Origin: Dyadobacter sp.
GTDB taxonomy: Bacteria; Bacteroidota; Bacteroidia; Cytophagales; Spirosomataceae
NCBI RefSeq assembly: GCF_017744695.1
Contig: NZ_JAGIAS010000011.1
Coordinates: 62,001-126,000, forward strand
DNA length: 64,000 nt
Direction: 5' to 3'
A model generated the notes under the pieces. That model did no database searches. It worked only from the letters and a program-made list of their open reading frames with translations, and had not been told where the DNA came from. The position numbers and the translations under genes were made by a program. Shown here piece after piece: positions 7,507 through 16,628 of the stretch; position 1 is the stretch's first letter; every line of letters starts with the position of its first letter.

Positions 7507-8094
7507 ATGTCAGACAAAAACGAGATCGTCGCGCGACATCTAAGAAAATTCGACGCATTGACCGAAAAAGATATTGCCGAAAGTCAGCCCTACTGGAAAC
7601 CGAGGAAAATCAAAAAAGGCGATTTCTTCAATATGCAAAGCATGGTTTGCAACGACCTCGGCCTGGTGATCAAAGGCATTTTTAGAATATACTACCGTGA
7701 TCCGCAGACGGACAGGGACAAAAACCTTTTCTTCTTTTCGGAAAACCAGTTCGTGGTGTCATTCAGAAGCTTCATTTCGCGTAACCCTTGCTGGTACTTT
7801 ATCGAGGCGATGGAAGATTCGGAAATTGTCTTTATTTCTTACAAGGACCTCCACGGCCTCTATGAAACGAACCCCAACTGGGGCAAATTCGGGCGGTTAC
7901 TGGCGGAGCTCTTTTTTTCCTACGCGCAGACCCGGGCCGAAGAATTCATGTTTTTTTCCCATGAGGAACGTTACCTGAGACTCCTGGAAGAACATCCCAA
8001 CATTATCGAACGCATTCCGGCCTACCATATTTCGTCCTACCTCGGCATAACCAACCCGTCGTTAAGCCGGATCCGGAAACGCGTCCGGAAGTAA
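7507..8094 (+). CDS. Crp/Fnr family transcriptional regulator (cyclic-nucleotide-binding domain)
   Basis: 195 residues, a length usual for the Bacteroidetes Crp-like group. An N-terminal cNMP-binding-like barrel (about 20-125) includes PRKIKKGDFFNMQ, LGLVIKGIFRIYYRDPQTD and NLFFFSENQFVVSFRSFISR. A long helix links to a winged helix at the end: ERIPAYHISSYLGITNPSLS-RIRKRVRK is the recognition region. The canonical cAMP-contact RS pair of CRP is not present, so the ligand is uncertain. The gene converges with the DUF308 gene with a 6-bp gap. In this phylum such regulators often act on one adjacent gene, so a neighbour may be the target. Confidence 0.88.
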   Translation: MSDKNEIVARHLRKFDALTEKDIAESQPYWKPRKIKKGDFFNMQSMVCNDLGLVIKGIFRIYYRDPQTDRDKNLFFFSENQFVVSFRSFISRNPCWYFIEAMEDSEIVFISYKDLHGLYETNPNWGKFGRLLAELFFSYAQTRAEEFMFFSHEERYLRLLEEHPNIIERIPAYHISSYLGITNPSLSRIRKRVRK

Positions 8095-8100
8095 TGCTGA

Positions 8101-8688
8101 TCAGTTTTCAGCGATATGCGTGGACGTCCTCATCAGGCGAAATGCGGAAAGCAGGTAGTAAAACGCGCCAAAACCCGCATAACCTGCCAGGCTGGTAATG
8201 CCCATCGTGGGATCGTGGGCGAGCGCTATAAATGAAACGCCGGCCACAGCAGACTGCCCCCCGCTGATGATCATAGGCCATTGACCACCCAACGCCTGCC
8301 GGCGGCGCAACCCCAGGATCAGCTGGATCACACCCGTGAGGATTGCCCAAAAACCAAAGACGACCAACGCTTCGGGCACGCCGCGCTGTAAGGCGATGCC
8401 GACGGCGATCGTGGTGATGACGCTGATCGCAGCATTCAGGTATTGAGGAGTCTTTGAAGCACCGCTTCGGTTAGCGCGGATATCCAGTAACGTACCCACG
8501 ACGTCCCAGGCCGGGTAAACGACCAGCAGGAAGGTCGCAATACCGTCGGATGTTTTCGCAAAAAGGACGACCAGCGTCACCCAAACCACCGAAAAGGCTG
8601 CCCGAATGAAATAGAGATTGCGTAATGAAGTGGCAGTTTTTACAGTCTGACCGTCTGTTATTGCCTGGGAAAAAGATGGAGCTGACAT
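8101..8688 (-). CDS. DUF308 family integral membrane protein (HdeD-like)
   Basis: 195 residues with about six membrane spans: LYFIRAAFSVVWVTLVVLFA, IATFLLVVYPAWDVVGTLL, YLNAAISVITTIAVGIAL, ALVVFGFWAILTGVIQLIL, WPMIISGGQSAVAGVSFIAL and SLAGYAGFGAFYYLLSAFRL. The repeat of two short three-helix units is the DUF308/HdeD pattern. The function is not established; members are linked to acid stress in enterobacteria. The gene faces the Crp-like regulator tail to tail. An inverted repeat lies 50-95 bp upstream of its start. Confidence 0.8.
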   Translation of the reverse strand: MSAPSFSQAITDGQTVKTATSLRNLYFIRAAFSVVWVTLVVLFAKTSDGIATFLLVVYPAWDVVGTLLDIRANRSGASKTPQYLNAAISVITTIAVGIALQRGVPEALVVFGFWAILTGVIQLILGLRRRQALGGQWPMIISGGQSAVAGVSFIALAHDPTMGITSLAGYAGFGAFYYLLSAFRLMRTSTHIAEN

Positions 8689-8738
8689 AATTTAAATCTT
8701 TAAATGTTTTGTTGCTCCAAAATTGCGCAGTCGGGTTT

Positions 8739-8781
8739 GGTAGTTTTTTCACCTAAGTTAAAATGCAGGAAAAAACCTACC
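8739..8781. promoter_or_regulatory. Inverted repeat upstream of the DUF308 gene
   Basis: GGTAGTTTTTTC (8739-8750) and GAAAAAACCTACC (8769-8781) are inverted copies with a one-base bulge and an 18-bp spacer. It lies between the 3' end of the esterase (8840) and the DUF308 start (8688), both on the minus strand. It could end the esterase transcript, since a T-tract exists on the minus strand, or be an operator. Confidence 0.45.
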
Positions 8782-8839
8782 GACAGTACGGGTACTGCTA
8801 ATCTCCATCTCGCCTGGGCCATTCGCCGCACGAGCAACC

Positions 8840-10990
8840 TCACTTCACCCATGATGCAAAATTTTCCAAAAGCGCGTCTTGCTGTACTCCGCTCCGGATG
8901 CTTAACCCGCCGGCTTGTGCCTTGCCCGGCGCCTGCTTATAAATAGCATCTGCGCGTTTCTGGTCAACCGGTTTATCATTAGCCGTTACTGGATTGAGCA
9001 ACAGCAGCCCTTTGGAAGAGAGCACTTCCACCAGATCGGGCAGATCGTATTCGGCCAATGCGCCGGGTACTGCGGAAAGCGCGAACCGGGGTTTGTAGAG
9101 CCTTTCTTCGGCGATGGACTGATAGGACGTCAGCGGTTGGACTAAAACCAGCTTGTCGAATGGGTTGTCGATCGCCGCCGCGTGCAGCAGATCGGAAGTA
9201 AGCGTGCCCACAGCCACGCCCGACAGCTTCGTGTGCGGTGTACCCGACTTTTTGATAAAATCGGCCAGGATCATAATCTCCTCGGCACGGGTCGCTACCA
9301 GGCTTTTGTTCGTCAATATGCCAAAAAACCACAGGTTCAACGGAATATCGTCGATCACCGAATCGCCCCCGCGGATAAAGCCGCTGCCCAGTTCGCCGGT
9401 ACCGCTCAAATCGGGGACCACTACCTCATAACCTTTGCTGGCCAGCTGATCCGCCAGCTTGCCTTTCTGGACTGCCTCCCCTTTGCCTTGCTCATTCAGC
9501 AAAAGGATGGTAGCACCTGTGCTCCTGGCCGGTTTTAGCCACAACACAGGAAGATGGTAACTGCCGCTTCCCTTCACCAGATATTTTTCAATGGCATACT
9601 CCGGCCGGTGCAATCTCCCTGAAAACACCACGTCGGCTTTGCCCGCCGGTTTTGTAAATCCGGACAAGGCAATGATTTTCTTCCGAAGCGCTTCGGAAAA
9701 GTTCGCTCCCGGCTTCACATTCTTTCTCCTTTCCGCAAGCGCTTGGGTATATTTTTCATTCAGGGAAAACATGCTTTCCCCTTTCAAAGCAGCAATGGCC
9801 CGGCCGCCGGGTGTTGCATGAAGTTCCTCGTCGGTAAGCATCTGTACCTTCAAATCGACGGAACTGCCGGGATTGTTGAGGTGTTTTTGAAAAAATGTGT
9901 ACGAAGCCTCCCGGTTCTTGAGCGTGGATGCGTGACCGGCATCGTCTTCGGTCATTTGGATCTGCTCCGGTTTTCCAAATGCCTCATAAGCTTTCCGGGC
10001 TTCATGATAGCTGTCCCTGGCCCCCTGAATGGCAAAAATATCCCGGGTAGTGGCCACTATCAATGCCGGTTTCGGCGCGCGCACTTCCAGGAAGTCGGCC
10101 ATATCGATGCCCTCTGCCAGACCGTACATCAGGTTCTGCTCGGCATCCTGCGGCCCGTTCGAGTGGATTAGCTTATCAAAGGTGGTAATGTAGCATTCGG
10201 GCGCCGCCGCGGCAATGCGATCATCCATTGCGGCAATGTACGCGCTCTGCGTGCCCCCGCCCGAGCGGCCCGCAATGCCTATGCGGGCGGGGTCCACTTC
10301 TTTCCTGGTGAGCAAATAATCCACCGCGCGGATGCCGTCCCAAATGAAATAATTCGCAGGCGGAAGCCCGGCCACGAACGACTGTACACCCGCATAGGAA
10401 TGTTCGCCGGTCGCACCTTCCTTCAACTCATCCGGCTGGTATTGAATACGTTCGCCCTGCCCTATCGGGTCAAATGCCAATACGATGAAGCCTTTTTTCG
10501 TGTAGTTGAGGATCAGATGCTGATAGGCTTCGCTACGGAAACCGTTCTCGCTGTGCCCGCTGCAAAAGAGGATCGCCGGCGCTTTCGTCTGCCGCTTGTC
10601 CGGCAGAAACATGGCGGCCGTCACGTGGTAACCCGGGCGGGATTCGAAATACAATTTTTCGACCGTATAGTCTTCCTTTTTCAACGTCCCTGTAATGACC
10701 GGGTTCAACGGCGTTTTCTCCGGAAATGGCCCGACGGCCTTCGCCAGCTTCATCCGGACTTCTGCCTGCCGCTGCTGCCATTGCTGCCGGGTTGTAAGTC
10801 GCAAAACAACGGCTTCCCGATGACCCAGCTGCGAAAAGGCCCTCTCGCTAAGCGCATCGTAAAAGAGTTGTCCGGCCGTGTTCTGATGGTATTTCCAATA
10901 ACCATAGACCGAGAGATCTTCCTGTGCAAAAAGGCTGTTCGATGCCCCTAAAAAACTGCATGCAAAAACGATCCATTTAGGGTATTTCAT
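8840..10990 (-). CDS. Secreted alpha/beta-hydrolase (acetylxylan-esterase-like) with a second, degenerate hydrolase domain
   Basis: 716 residues with a signal peptide (MKYPKWIVFACSFLGASNSL, cut near FAQ). The first domain (about 100-370) has a nucleophile elbow GIAGRSGGGTQ with Ser243, an acid at about Asp317 (ATTRDIF) and a histidine at about His353 (DDAGHAS), which matches the acetyl-xylan-esterase-like group. A second alpha/beta domain (about 470-700) retains the fold pattern (TGATILLLNEQGKGEA, YEVVVPDLSGTGELG), but its elbow reads GVAVG, so the nucleophile is absent. The second half is probably structural or substrate-binding. It should act in the periplasm on acylated glycans. It is divergent to the first SusC gene. 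Confidence 0.82.
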   Translation of the reverse strand: MKYPKWIVFACSFLGASNSLFAQEDLSVYGYWKYHQNTAGQLFYDALSERAFSQLGHREAVVLRLTTRQQWQQRQAEVRMKLAKAVGPFPEKTPLNPVITGTLKKEDYTVEKLYFESRPGYHVTAAMFLPDKRQTKAPAILFCSGHSENGFRSEAYQHLILNYTKKGFIVLAFDPIGQGERIQYQPDELKEGATGEHSYAGVQSFVAGLPPANYFIWDGIRAVDYLLTRKEVDPARIGIAGRSGGGTQSAYIAAMDDRIAAAAPECYITTFDKLIHSNGPQDAEQNLMYGLAEGIDMADFLEVRAPKPALIVATTRDIFAIQGARDSYHEARKAYEAFGKPEQIQMTEDDAGHASTLKNREASYTFFQKHLNNPGSSVDLKVQMLTDEELHATPGGRAIAALKGESMFSLNEKYTQALAERRKNVKPGANFSEALRKKIIALSGFTKPAGKADVVFSGRLHRPEYAIEKYLVKGSGSYHLPVLWLKPARSTGATILLLNEQGKGEAVQKGKLADQLASKGYEVVVPDLSGTGELGSGFIRGGDSVIDDIPLNLWFFGILTNKSLVATRAEEIMILADFIKKSGTPHTKLSGVAVGTLTSDLLHAAAIDNPFDKLVLVQPLTSYQSIAEERLYKPRFALSAVPGALAEYDLPDLVEVLSSKGLLLLNPVTANDKPVDQKRADAIYKQAPGKAQAGGLSIRSGVQQDALLENFASWVK

Positions 10991-11435
10991 GATGTTCAGG
11001 TTTAGGTGAAAAACGCAATAGCCGCGTTTTTTTAGTGATTGGGCAAATTAACATATCATCGGTAGTAACCAATATGTTTTTAAAACTATGGTTAGATTTT
11101 TGTCCTGATCACCTTCTCGCAATATGTAACTGCTTTCATCCCTAACTAATAACTTGTTAAATCCATCCAACGACCGATCCCGGTCGGCATCTCCGAGGAT
11201 TTTCAAGCTCAACGTTAACGTTACCGTAAAAATATTGCCATACCTAATGGTGCGGCAGTTTTCCGATTGCCCGGGCATTTGCTTTCTGTAATTCATATTC
11301 AATTAACCAATCACTGCCTATGTAGGAATTTCTTCCCAAAAGCGGAAGGATTTCGGTGTATTTCCGACCGCATCCCGCTCATTGAATACGCTCACCTTTC
11401 TTAACTCAGTTTATCAATTCCAAAACTCAATTACC
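10991..11435. other. Divergent regulatory region, esterase and SusC
   Basis: 445 bp with no credible gene; the frame at 11048-11302 on the minus strand has random composition. It holds an AAAAACGC-GCGTTTTTT hairpin at about 11009-11033 near the esterase start, a GACCG-CGGTC hairpin (11171-11184), and a perfect LacI-like palindrome at 11211-11222. The 210 bp before SusC are AT-rich toward the start, as expected for a long SusC leader. Confidence 0.6.
11211..11222. promoter_or_regulatory. Perfect palindrome AACGTTAACGTT, LacI-type operator candidate
   Basis: A 12-bp perfect palindrome with the central TTAACG pattern typical of LacI-family operators, within AACGTTAACGTTACCG. It lies 213 bp upstream of the SusC start. 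No LacI-family gene is in the window, so the regulator would be encoded elsewhere. Confidence 0.5.
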
Positions 11436-14400
11436 ATGAAGAAAAAGATATCGCTGCTTCTCCTGTGGTGTATGCTCCTGGGTACCTGGGCGTACGCGCA
11501 AACCCAGGTTTCGGGCAAAGTAGCAGACACCAACGGCAATGAATTACCCGGTGTAAGCGTGGTCGTGAAAGGCACAACGACCGGCACCACCACCGACCAA
11601 AAAGGCAATTTCTCCGTATCCGGCACAAAGGGAACCGTGCTGGTCTTCTCATTTGTAGGTTTTGCCACCCAGGAGGTGCAGGTCGGCTCAAAAACCGTGC
11701 TGAACATTACCATGGCCCCCGACGATAAGCAGCTCAACGAAGTGGTCGTTATCGCCTATGGTACAGCCAAAAAGAAAGACCTCACCGGGGCCGTTACGGC
11801 CATTGACTCCAGGACCATCGCCGTACAATCCAATTCGACCGTCACCAGGGCGCTGGAAGGCGTGGTGCCGGGCTTACAGGTGTCATCGGTAGATGGCCAG
11901 CCGGGGCTCGACATGGGTATCAGGGTGCGCGGCGCGGGGTCTACCAGTCAGAACAGCTCCAATGCCCTCATCGTCATCGACGGGGTGCCGGCAGAGCACG
12001 AAAATGCCCTGTCGTCCATTAACCCGAAAGACATCGCCAGCATCAGCGTGCTGAAAGATGCCGCTTCTACCGCCGTTTACGGCTCACGGGGAGCGAATGG
12101 CGTGGTGCTCGTGACCACCAAAAGAGGTGCAACCGGAAAAACCCGGATTTCATTTGAGGGACGCTGGGGCGTGAACTATGCCGGTGCGCTCAAATTCGAT
12201 AAAATGACCGACGCCAAAGACATCTACGAATATGCCTGGCAGGCCATTTACAACTCTGTCAGGTACGGCGTTGCGGGCGGCCCTTCTACCAACGGCACTT
12301 CTACGACAAACCTTAAAAACCCGAATATGTCGCATGAACAGGCCGCCGAATTTGCCAGCGCGCATTTGTTCGACTATACCGGATCTACGACCAACTTTTC
12401 AGCTAATACACTGGGTAACTGGATGCTGTACGATGTTCCCGGCGCGGTGTACACGCCCACGGGAAGCGGTACACAAGCCAGCGCGACCATGTCGGGCGCC
12501 TACCTGGTGAATACAGACGGAAAGCTGAATCCAAATGCGCGGAAGCTCTACGATGCAGGCAGCTACGACAATTACTTTCTCGAAAGCAAGCTCCGCCAGG
12601 AATATAACCTTACGGCCAGCGGTGGTACCGAAAAGGTCGATTACTTTACTTCGGTGGGTTACCTGCAAGATCCGTCCTACATCCGCGGGTCCAAGTTCGG
12701 TCGCTACAATGTGCGTTCGAATGTAAATGCGCAGCTATTTGACTGGGTAAAAATCGGTGCAAACATCGGGTATACCAACCGCACCACGCAGTCTCCGGCA
12801 ACACGGTTCGGCCGGAACCCGGGTTCGGCCACGGCCAACGTATTTCGCTGGATCAATGGCCAAAGCCCGCTCATCTCGCTCTTCGCCCGCGATCAGAACG
12901 GCAATATCAAAAAGAACGCCGATGGCACGGATATGGTCCATGTGAAGCTGGGCGACACCTATTCGCCGCTCGGCCCCGCCAAAATCCCGACCTCGGAAGC
13001 CAACCTGATCAAACTGCTCGACGACGATATCGACAAACGCGTTTCCAACGACCTGAACCTGAAAGGTTATGCTACATTCAAATTCCTGAAAGATTTCAGC
13101 CTGACCACCAACATTTCATATGATCGCTTTTCCGAAACACGGACCCGCTACGGCAACAGCGGAACAGGGCCGTATGTGGGTGTAGGTGCATTCGGCAAAA
13201 CCTATCAGAACGTCGGGATCCTGGATGCTCAGCAGCTCCTCAACTGGGGGCACACCTACGGCCGTCACGAACTGACCGCCATGGCAGGCCACGAATACTA
13301 TCAATACAGCCTCGACAACCTCAACTACAACTCGGCCTACGGGCTCATCGACGGCTTCCCCGCTTACGCCAACTTTGTGGGCCGGTACACCGGAGGTACA
13401 TTCGCCGCTCCCGGCGGGAACGAGGTCAAAACGGCTATGGAAAGCTATTTCGGCCGTGTGAGCTACGTTTATGGCGACCGGTATTACCTCGAAGCCTCCA
13501 TTCGTCGTGACGGCTCTTCCAAGTTCAAGTATGCCAAAGACCGCTGGGGTACATTCTGGTCGGTAGGCGGTGGCTGGCGTTTGTCGACCGAGGAGTTTAT
13601 GAAGGGAACAAACTCCTGGCTTAACGACCTGAAAATCCGGTCCAGCTACGGGGTAATCGGCAATCAGAGCGGTATCGGGAATTATTCGGGATACCAGCTA
13701 TGGAGTTACGGGGCTATTTATACGTCAAGCACGTCGGGATCCGGCATACCCGCAAGCTATACGCTTACGCAAGGCGCATTTGTCAACGACGGTCTGACTT
13801 GGGAAAATACCCACACGCTGGACGCAGGCATCGATTTTACCGTATTCAAAAGGGTGCACGGGTCTTTTGACTGGTACAACAAGCATACCGTCAACTCGGT
13901 ATACAACCAGCCGATCGCCTTTTCACTGGGGCAAACCGCCCTGACTAAAAATTCGGCAGGCCTGCGCAACAGAGGGATCGAAGTGGATATCAATGTCGAC
14001 ATCATCCGTACCAAGGATATCAACTGGACCGTCGGCCTTAACGGAACCCATTACACCACCGTGCTCACCAAAGTTCCTCCCGGCGTCGGCTCGGCGCAGC
14101 TTAATGGCAACTGGACTGCGGGCGTGGACGGCTGGGCTGCCAACGGAGGCGGATCGACGGGCGAAACGGCCTACCTGCGCGGCGTGGGCAAGGATTTCTA
14201 TAATTTGTATTTCTTCAAATACGGAGGTGTAGATGCGAATACGGGCTTACCGCTATTCCACCACCGTGTGACGCAAGCCGATCACGCCGCCGACAAGTTC
14301 ACCGATACGCCCATCGGCTCCGATATAAAAACGACCGATTATGCACTGGCCAGCCGCTATGAGATGGGCAGTGCATTGCCTAAATGGATCGGAGGTTTCA

Positions 14401-14897
14401 ATACGACGTTCCGCTTCAAGCAATTTGATTTATCAGCAATCATCGCCTACCAGATCGGAGGCAAGTATCTAAGCGTCGAATATGCCAATGGCCTCTATTT
14501 AAACGGGAACATAGGCAGCGCGCTTTCCAAAGAGCTGGTAGGCAACACATGGACCCCGGAAAATACCGACGCGAAATTCCCGATGGCATTTTACGGAAAT
14601 ACCTATTATACCAACGGCGCCACCATCGGAAGCTGGATGTATTCGGACCTCGCCCTTTTCAACGCTTCTTACCTGAACGTGAAAAACCTGTCGCTCGGAT
14701 ACAATGTGCCGGCTTCCGTGCTGTCAAAATTCAAAGCCAGCAATTGCCGGATTTTCGCCTCGGCGGACAACGTGGCCATGCTGACCGGCCACTCGGGATT
14801 CGATCCCCGGATGTCGCTGGTAGGCGGCCTGGAAGTGGGCGGTTACTCCTACCCTTATATGAGCACGGTTTCATTGGGTCTTAATCTAACTTTCTGA
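11436..14897 (+). CDS. SusC/RagA family TonB-linked outer membrane protein
   Basis: 1153 residues from the ATG at 11436; a start 54 bp upstream would put polar residues before the signal peptide (MKKKISLLLLWCMLLGTWAY, cut near AQ). A carboxypeptidase-regulatory-like domain (about 25-105) shows GKVADTNGNELPGVSVVVKG, then comes the TonB-box-like NEVVVIAYGTAKKKDLTG, the plug (about 120-230, VIDGVPAEHEN and SVLKDAASTAVYGSRGANGV), and a beta-barrel ending in SLGLNLTF with a C-terminal Phe. There is no STN domain, so signalling through FecR is not expected. It imports oligosaccharides with the SusD 23 bp downstream. Confidence 0.95.
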   Translation: MKKKISLLLLWCMLLGTWAYAQTQVSGKVADTNGNELPGVSVVVKGTTTGTTTDQKGNFSVSGTKGTVLVFSFVGFATQEVQVGSKTVLNITMAPDDKQLNEVVVIAYGTAKKKDLTGAVTAIDSRTIAVQSNSTVTRALEGVVPGLQVSSVDGQPGLDMGIRVRGAGSTSQNSSNALIVIDGVPAEHENALSSINPKDIASISVLKDAASTAVYGSRGANGVVLVTTKRGATGKTRISFEGRWGVNYAGALKFDKMTDAKDIYEYAWQAIYNSVRYGVAGGPSTNGTSTTNLKNPNMSHEQAAEFASAHLFDYTGSTTNFSANTLGNWMLYDVPGAVYTPTGSGTQASATMSGAYLVNTDGKLNPNARKLYDAGSYDNYFLESKLRQEYNLTASGGTEKVDYFTSVGYLQDPSYIRGSKFGRYNVRSNVNAQLFDWVKIGANIGYTNRTTQSPATRFGRNPGSATANVFRWINGQSPLISLFARDQNGNIKKNADGTDMVHVKLGDTYSPLGPAKIPTSEANLIKLLDDDIDKRVSNDLNLKGYATFKFLKDFSLTTNISYDRFSETRTRYGNSGTGPYVGVGAFGKTYQNVGILDAQQLLNWGHTYGRHELTAMAGHEYYQYSLDNLNYNSAYGLIDGFPAYANFVGRYTGGTFAAPGGNEVKTAMESYFGRVSYVYGDRYYLEASIRRDGSSKFKYAKDRWGTFWSVGGGWRLSTEEFMKGTNSWLNDLKIRSSYGVIGNQSGIGNYSGYQLWSYGAIYTSSTSGSGIPASYTLTQGAFVNDGLTWENTHTLDAGIDFTVFKRVHGSFDWYNKHTVNSVYNQPIAFSLGQTALTKNSAGLRNRGIEVDINVDIIRTKDINWTVGLNGTHYTTVLTKVPPGVGSAQLNGNWTAGVDGWAANGGGSTGETAYLRGVGKDFYNLYFFKYGGVDANTGLPLFHHRVTQADHAADKFTDTPIGSDIKTTDYALASRYEMGSALPKWIGGFNTTFRFKQFDLSAIIAYQIGGKYLSVEYANGLYLNGNIGSALSKELVGNTWTPENTDAKFPMAFYGNTYYTNGATIGSWMYSDLALFNASYLNVKNLSLGYNVPASVLSKFKASNCRIFASADNVAMLTGHSGFDPRMSLVGGLEVGGYSYPYMSTVSLGLNLTF

Positions 14898-14920
14898 GGA
14901 CATTAAAAGTGAATACAGAT

Positions 14921-16522
14921 ATGAGAAAATATATTTTTATCCTGCTGGCGACCATGCTTTTCAGTTCCTGCTCAGACAAACTGGACATTACACCGCCCAA
15001 CAACATTACCGACGAGCAAATCCGGCAGCTCTTGCTGTCGGGCAATGCAGAATCCATCAAGCTTGTGATGGGCAGTATGGCCAATAATATGCCGTTGCTT
15101 TTCAATTTCGCGGGAATCAACGGCGTGGGAGGTGCCGATATGTATTACAGTAACCAGGGGCTCGATATCATGCGAAACCTGGAAGGCAACGACATGGTGC
15201 TTGGCGATGTAGCCGGTCTTTCCCCGCTGGTGGGCGCACCCGAGTATGGCCTGGACAATTTTATTTCCAGCACAGCCAACAAAAACCTCGTATACTGGTA
15301 TTACGCCTGGAACTGCATCAACCAGGCCAATAAAATGCTCAACTTCCTGACCGATGCGACCGTAGGCACCAACACCTTCCTGATGGATTGCAAAGCACGG
15401 GGACTGGCCGCCCGTGCGTACGGCTATAACTATCTCATGGAAAACTATCAGGATGCATTCGCGCTCACGGGTAAAGATAAGCTCGGTATCATGCTTTACG
15501 ATTCCTTCTCGCCCACCCAGGCCAACAAAGCCAGGGCAAGCGCACAGGAGACATATGCTTTTATCAAAGCAGATCTGAATGCCGCCAAAAAGCTCTTCAC
15601 CGATGCAGGTATCGGCTACACAAAAGATCTGGGCGATATCGACCTCGCGGTGGTCAACTTCCTGTTGGCGAGAGTTTCCGTGTGGACCGGCGACTGGAAT
15701 ACTGCCGTTACCGCCTGCGACGAAATCCTGGCTCAGTATCCCACTTTGATGAGTGAGGCGCAATATGGCGGAAAAAACACCGGAACGGCGGCAGATCCGG
15801 TATTCCTACCCGAAACTAACGGTTTTCTCAACAATGCATCCAACCCGGAAGTCATTTTAGGGTTTCCCGTCGGTCAGGCCAAAACTTACCATAATGCATA
15901 CACCAACCCATTCGGACTGGGTAACGGTGGCGTCACCCGCGCATACAAGCGCATCGACAACCGCCTTTATGAAAAAATGGCTGCCACGGATTATCGTAAA
16001 GCATGTTTCATGGCAACGGATTTTGGAAACTATACCTACCCCGGCAACAACACGGTAGCGTTTATTCCCAGCTACACCAACACCAAGTTTGCCGCGACTC
16101 ATGGGATTGCAAGTACCAACAAAATCGAAGTCGGTAATGTGACGTGCTACTATATGCGTACATCCGAAGTGCTGCTTATGAAAGCGGAAGCGCAGGCGCA
16201 GCTTGCCAACGAAGCAGGGGCGAAAACAACCCTGAACACGCTGCTCTCCGCCCGCACCAAAACCGGTTCGCCGGCATTGACCTGTGATACCTATCCCGCC
16301 ATGTCGGGGCTGACCGCATTGCAGATGGTATACCTGCAAACGCGCATGGAACTGTGGGGCGAAGGCGGCCGCGAATTTTACAATAACAAGCGGTGGAACA
16401 TCCCGGTCGATCGCACCAGCTCGGCCAACCACCTGTCCAAAGTCAATTACCCGGTTTCCAATATGACTTTGCAAATTCCCGAGGAAGAGATTCTGTACAA
16501 TCCGCTGGCTGTTCAGAACTAG
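14921..16522 (+). CDS. SusD/RagB family glycan-binding lipoprotein
   Basis: 533 residues from the ATG at 14921; an in-frame GTG lies 12 bp upstream. The lipobox is LLATMLFSSCSDKLDI, with acidic and lysine residues after Cys as in surface-export signals. The SusD N-terminal helix region (NITDEQIRQLLLSGNAESIK) and the TPR-like repeats (YWYYAWNCINQANKMLNFLT, AARAYGYNYLMENYQDAFAL) are clear. The C terminus RMELWGEGGREFYNNKRWNI is the family end motif. It is the surface lid of the SusC transporter upstream. No enzyme follows; a strong terminator ends the unit. Confidence 0.95.
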   Translation: MRKYIFILLATMLFSSCSDKLDITPPNNITDEQIRQLLLSGNAESIKLVMGSMANNMPLLFNFAGINGVGGADMYYSNQGLDIMRNLEGNDMVLGDVAGLSPLVGAPEYGLDNFISSTANKNLVYWYYAWNCINQANKMLNFLTDATVGTNTFLMDCKARGLAARAYGYNYLMENYQDAFALTGKDKLGIMLYDSFSPTQANKARASAQETYAFIKADLNAAKKLFTDAGIGYTKDLGDIDLAVVNFLLARVSVWTGDWNTAVTACDEILAQYPTLMSEAQYGGKNTGTAADPVFLPETNGFLNNASNPEVILGFPVGQAKTYHNAYTNPFGLGNGGVTRAYKRIDNRLYEKMAATDYRKACFMATDFGNYTYPGNNTVAFIPSYTNTKFAATHGIASTNKIEVGNVTCYYMRTSEVLLMKAEAQAQLANEAGAKTTLNTLLSARTKTGSPALTCDTYPAMSGLTALQMVYLQTRMELWGEGGREFYNNKRWNIPVDRTSSANHLSKVNYPVSNMTLQIPEEEILYNPLAVQN

Positions 16523-16545
16523 GCATAATTTCAATCAACTGAATA

Positions 16546-16583
16546 CCAAAAGGCCCCTTCCCGTTCAGAAAGGGGCTTTTTGG
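16546..16583. terminator. Bidirectional rho-independent terminator
   Basis: CCAAAAGGCCCCTT and AAGGGGCTTTTTGG form a 14-bp stem with one mismatch around a short loop, with T-runs on both strands. It lies between the convergent SusD (16522) and pyruvyl transferase (16629) genes and serves both. Confidence 0.9.
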
Positions 16584-16628
16584 ATTATTAAATTAACAGG
16601 CAACCGTAAGGTCAACTACCGGCAGCTT

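Noticed and set aside
11048-11302. 84-residue frame before SusC
   Set aside because: Random composition, lies across the operator and leader region, and has no plausible partner.
14972-15763. 263-residue open frame on the minus strand
   Set aside because: Antisense shadow of SusD.
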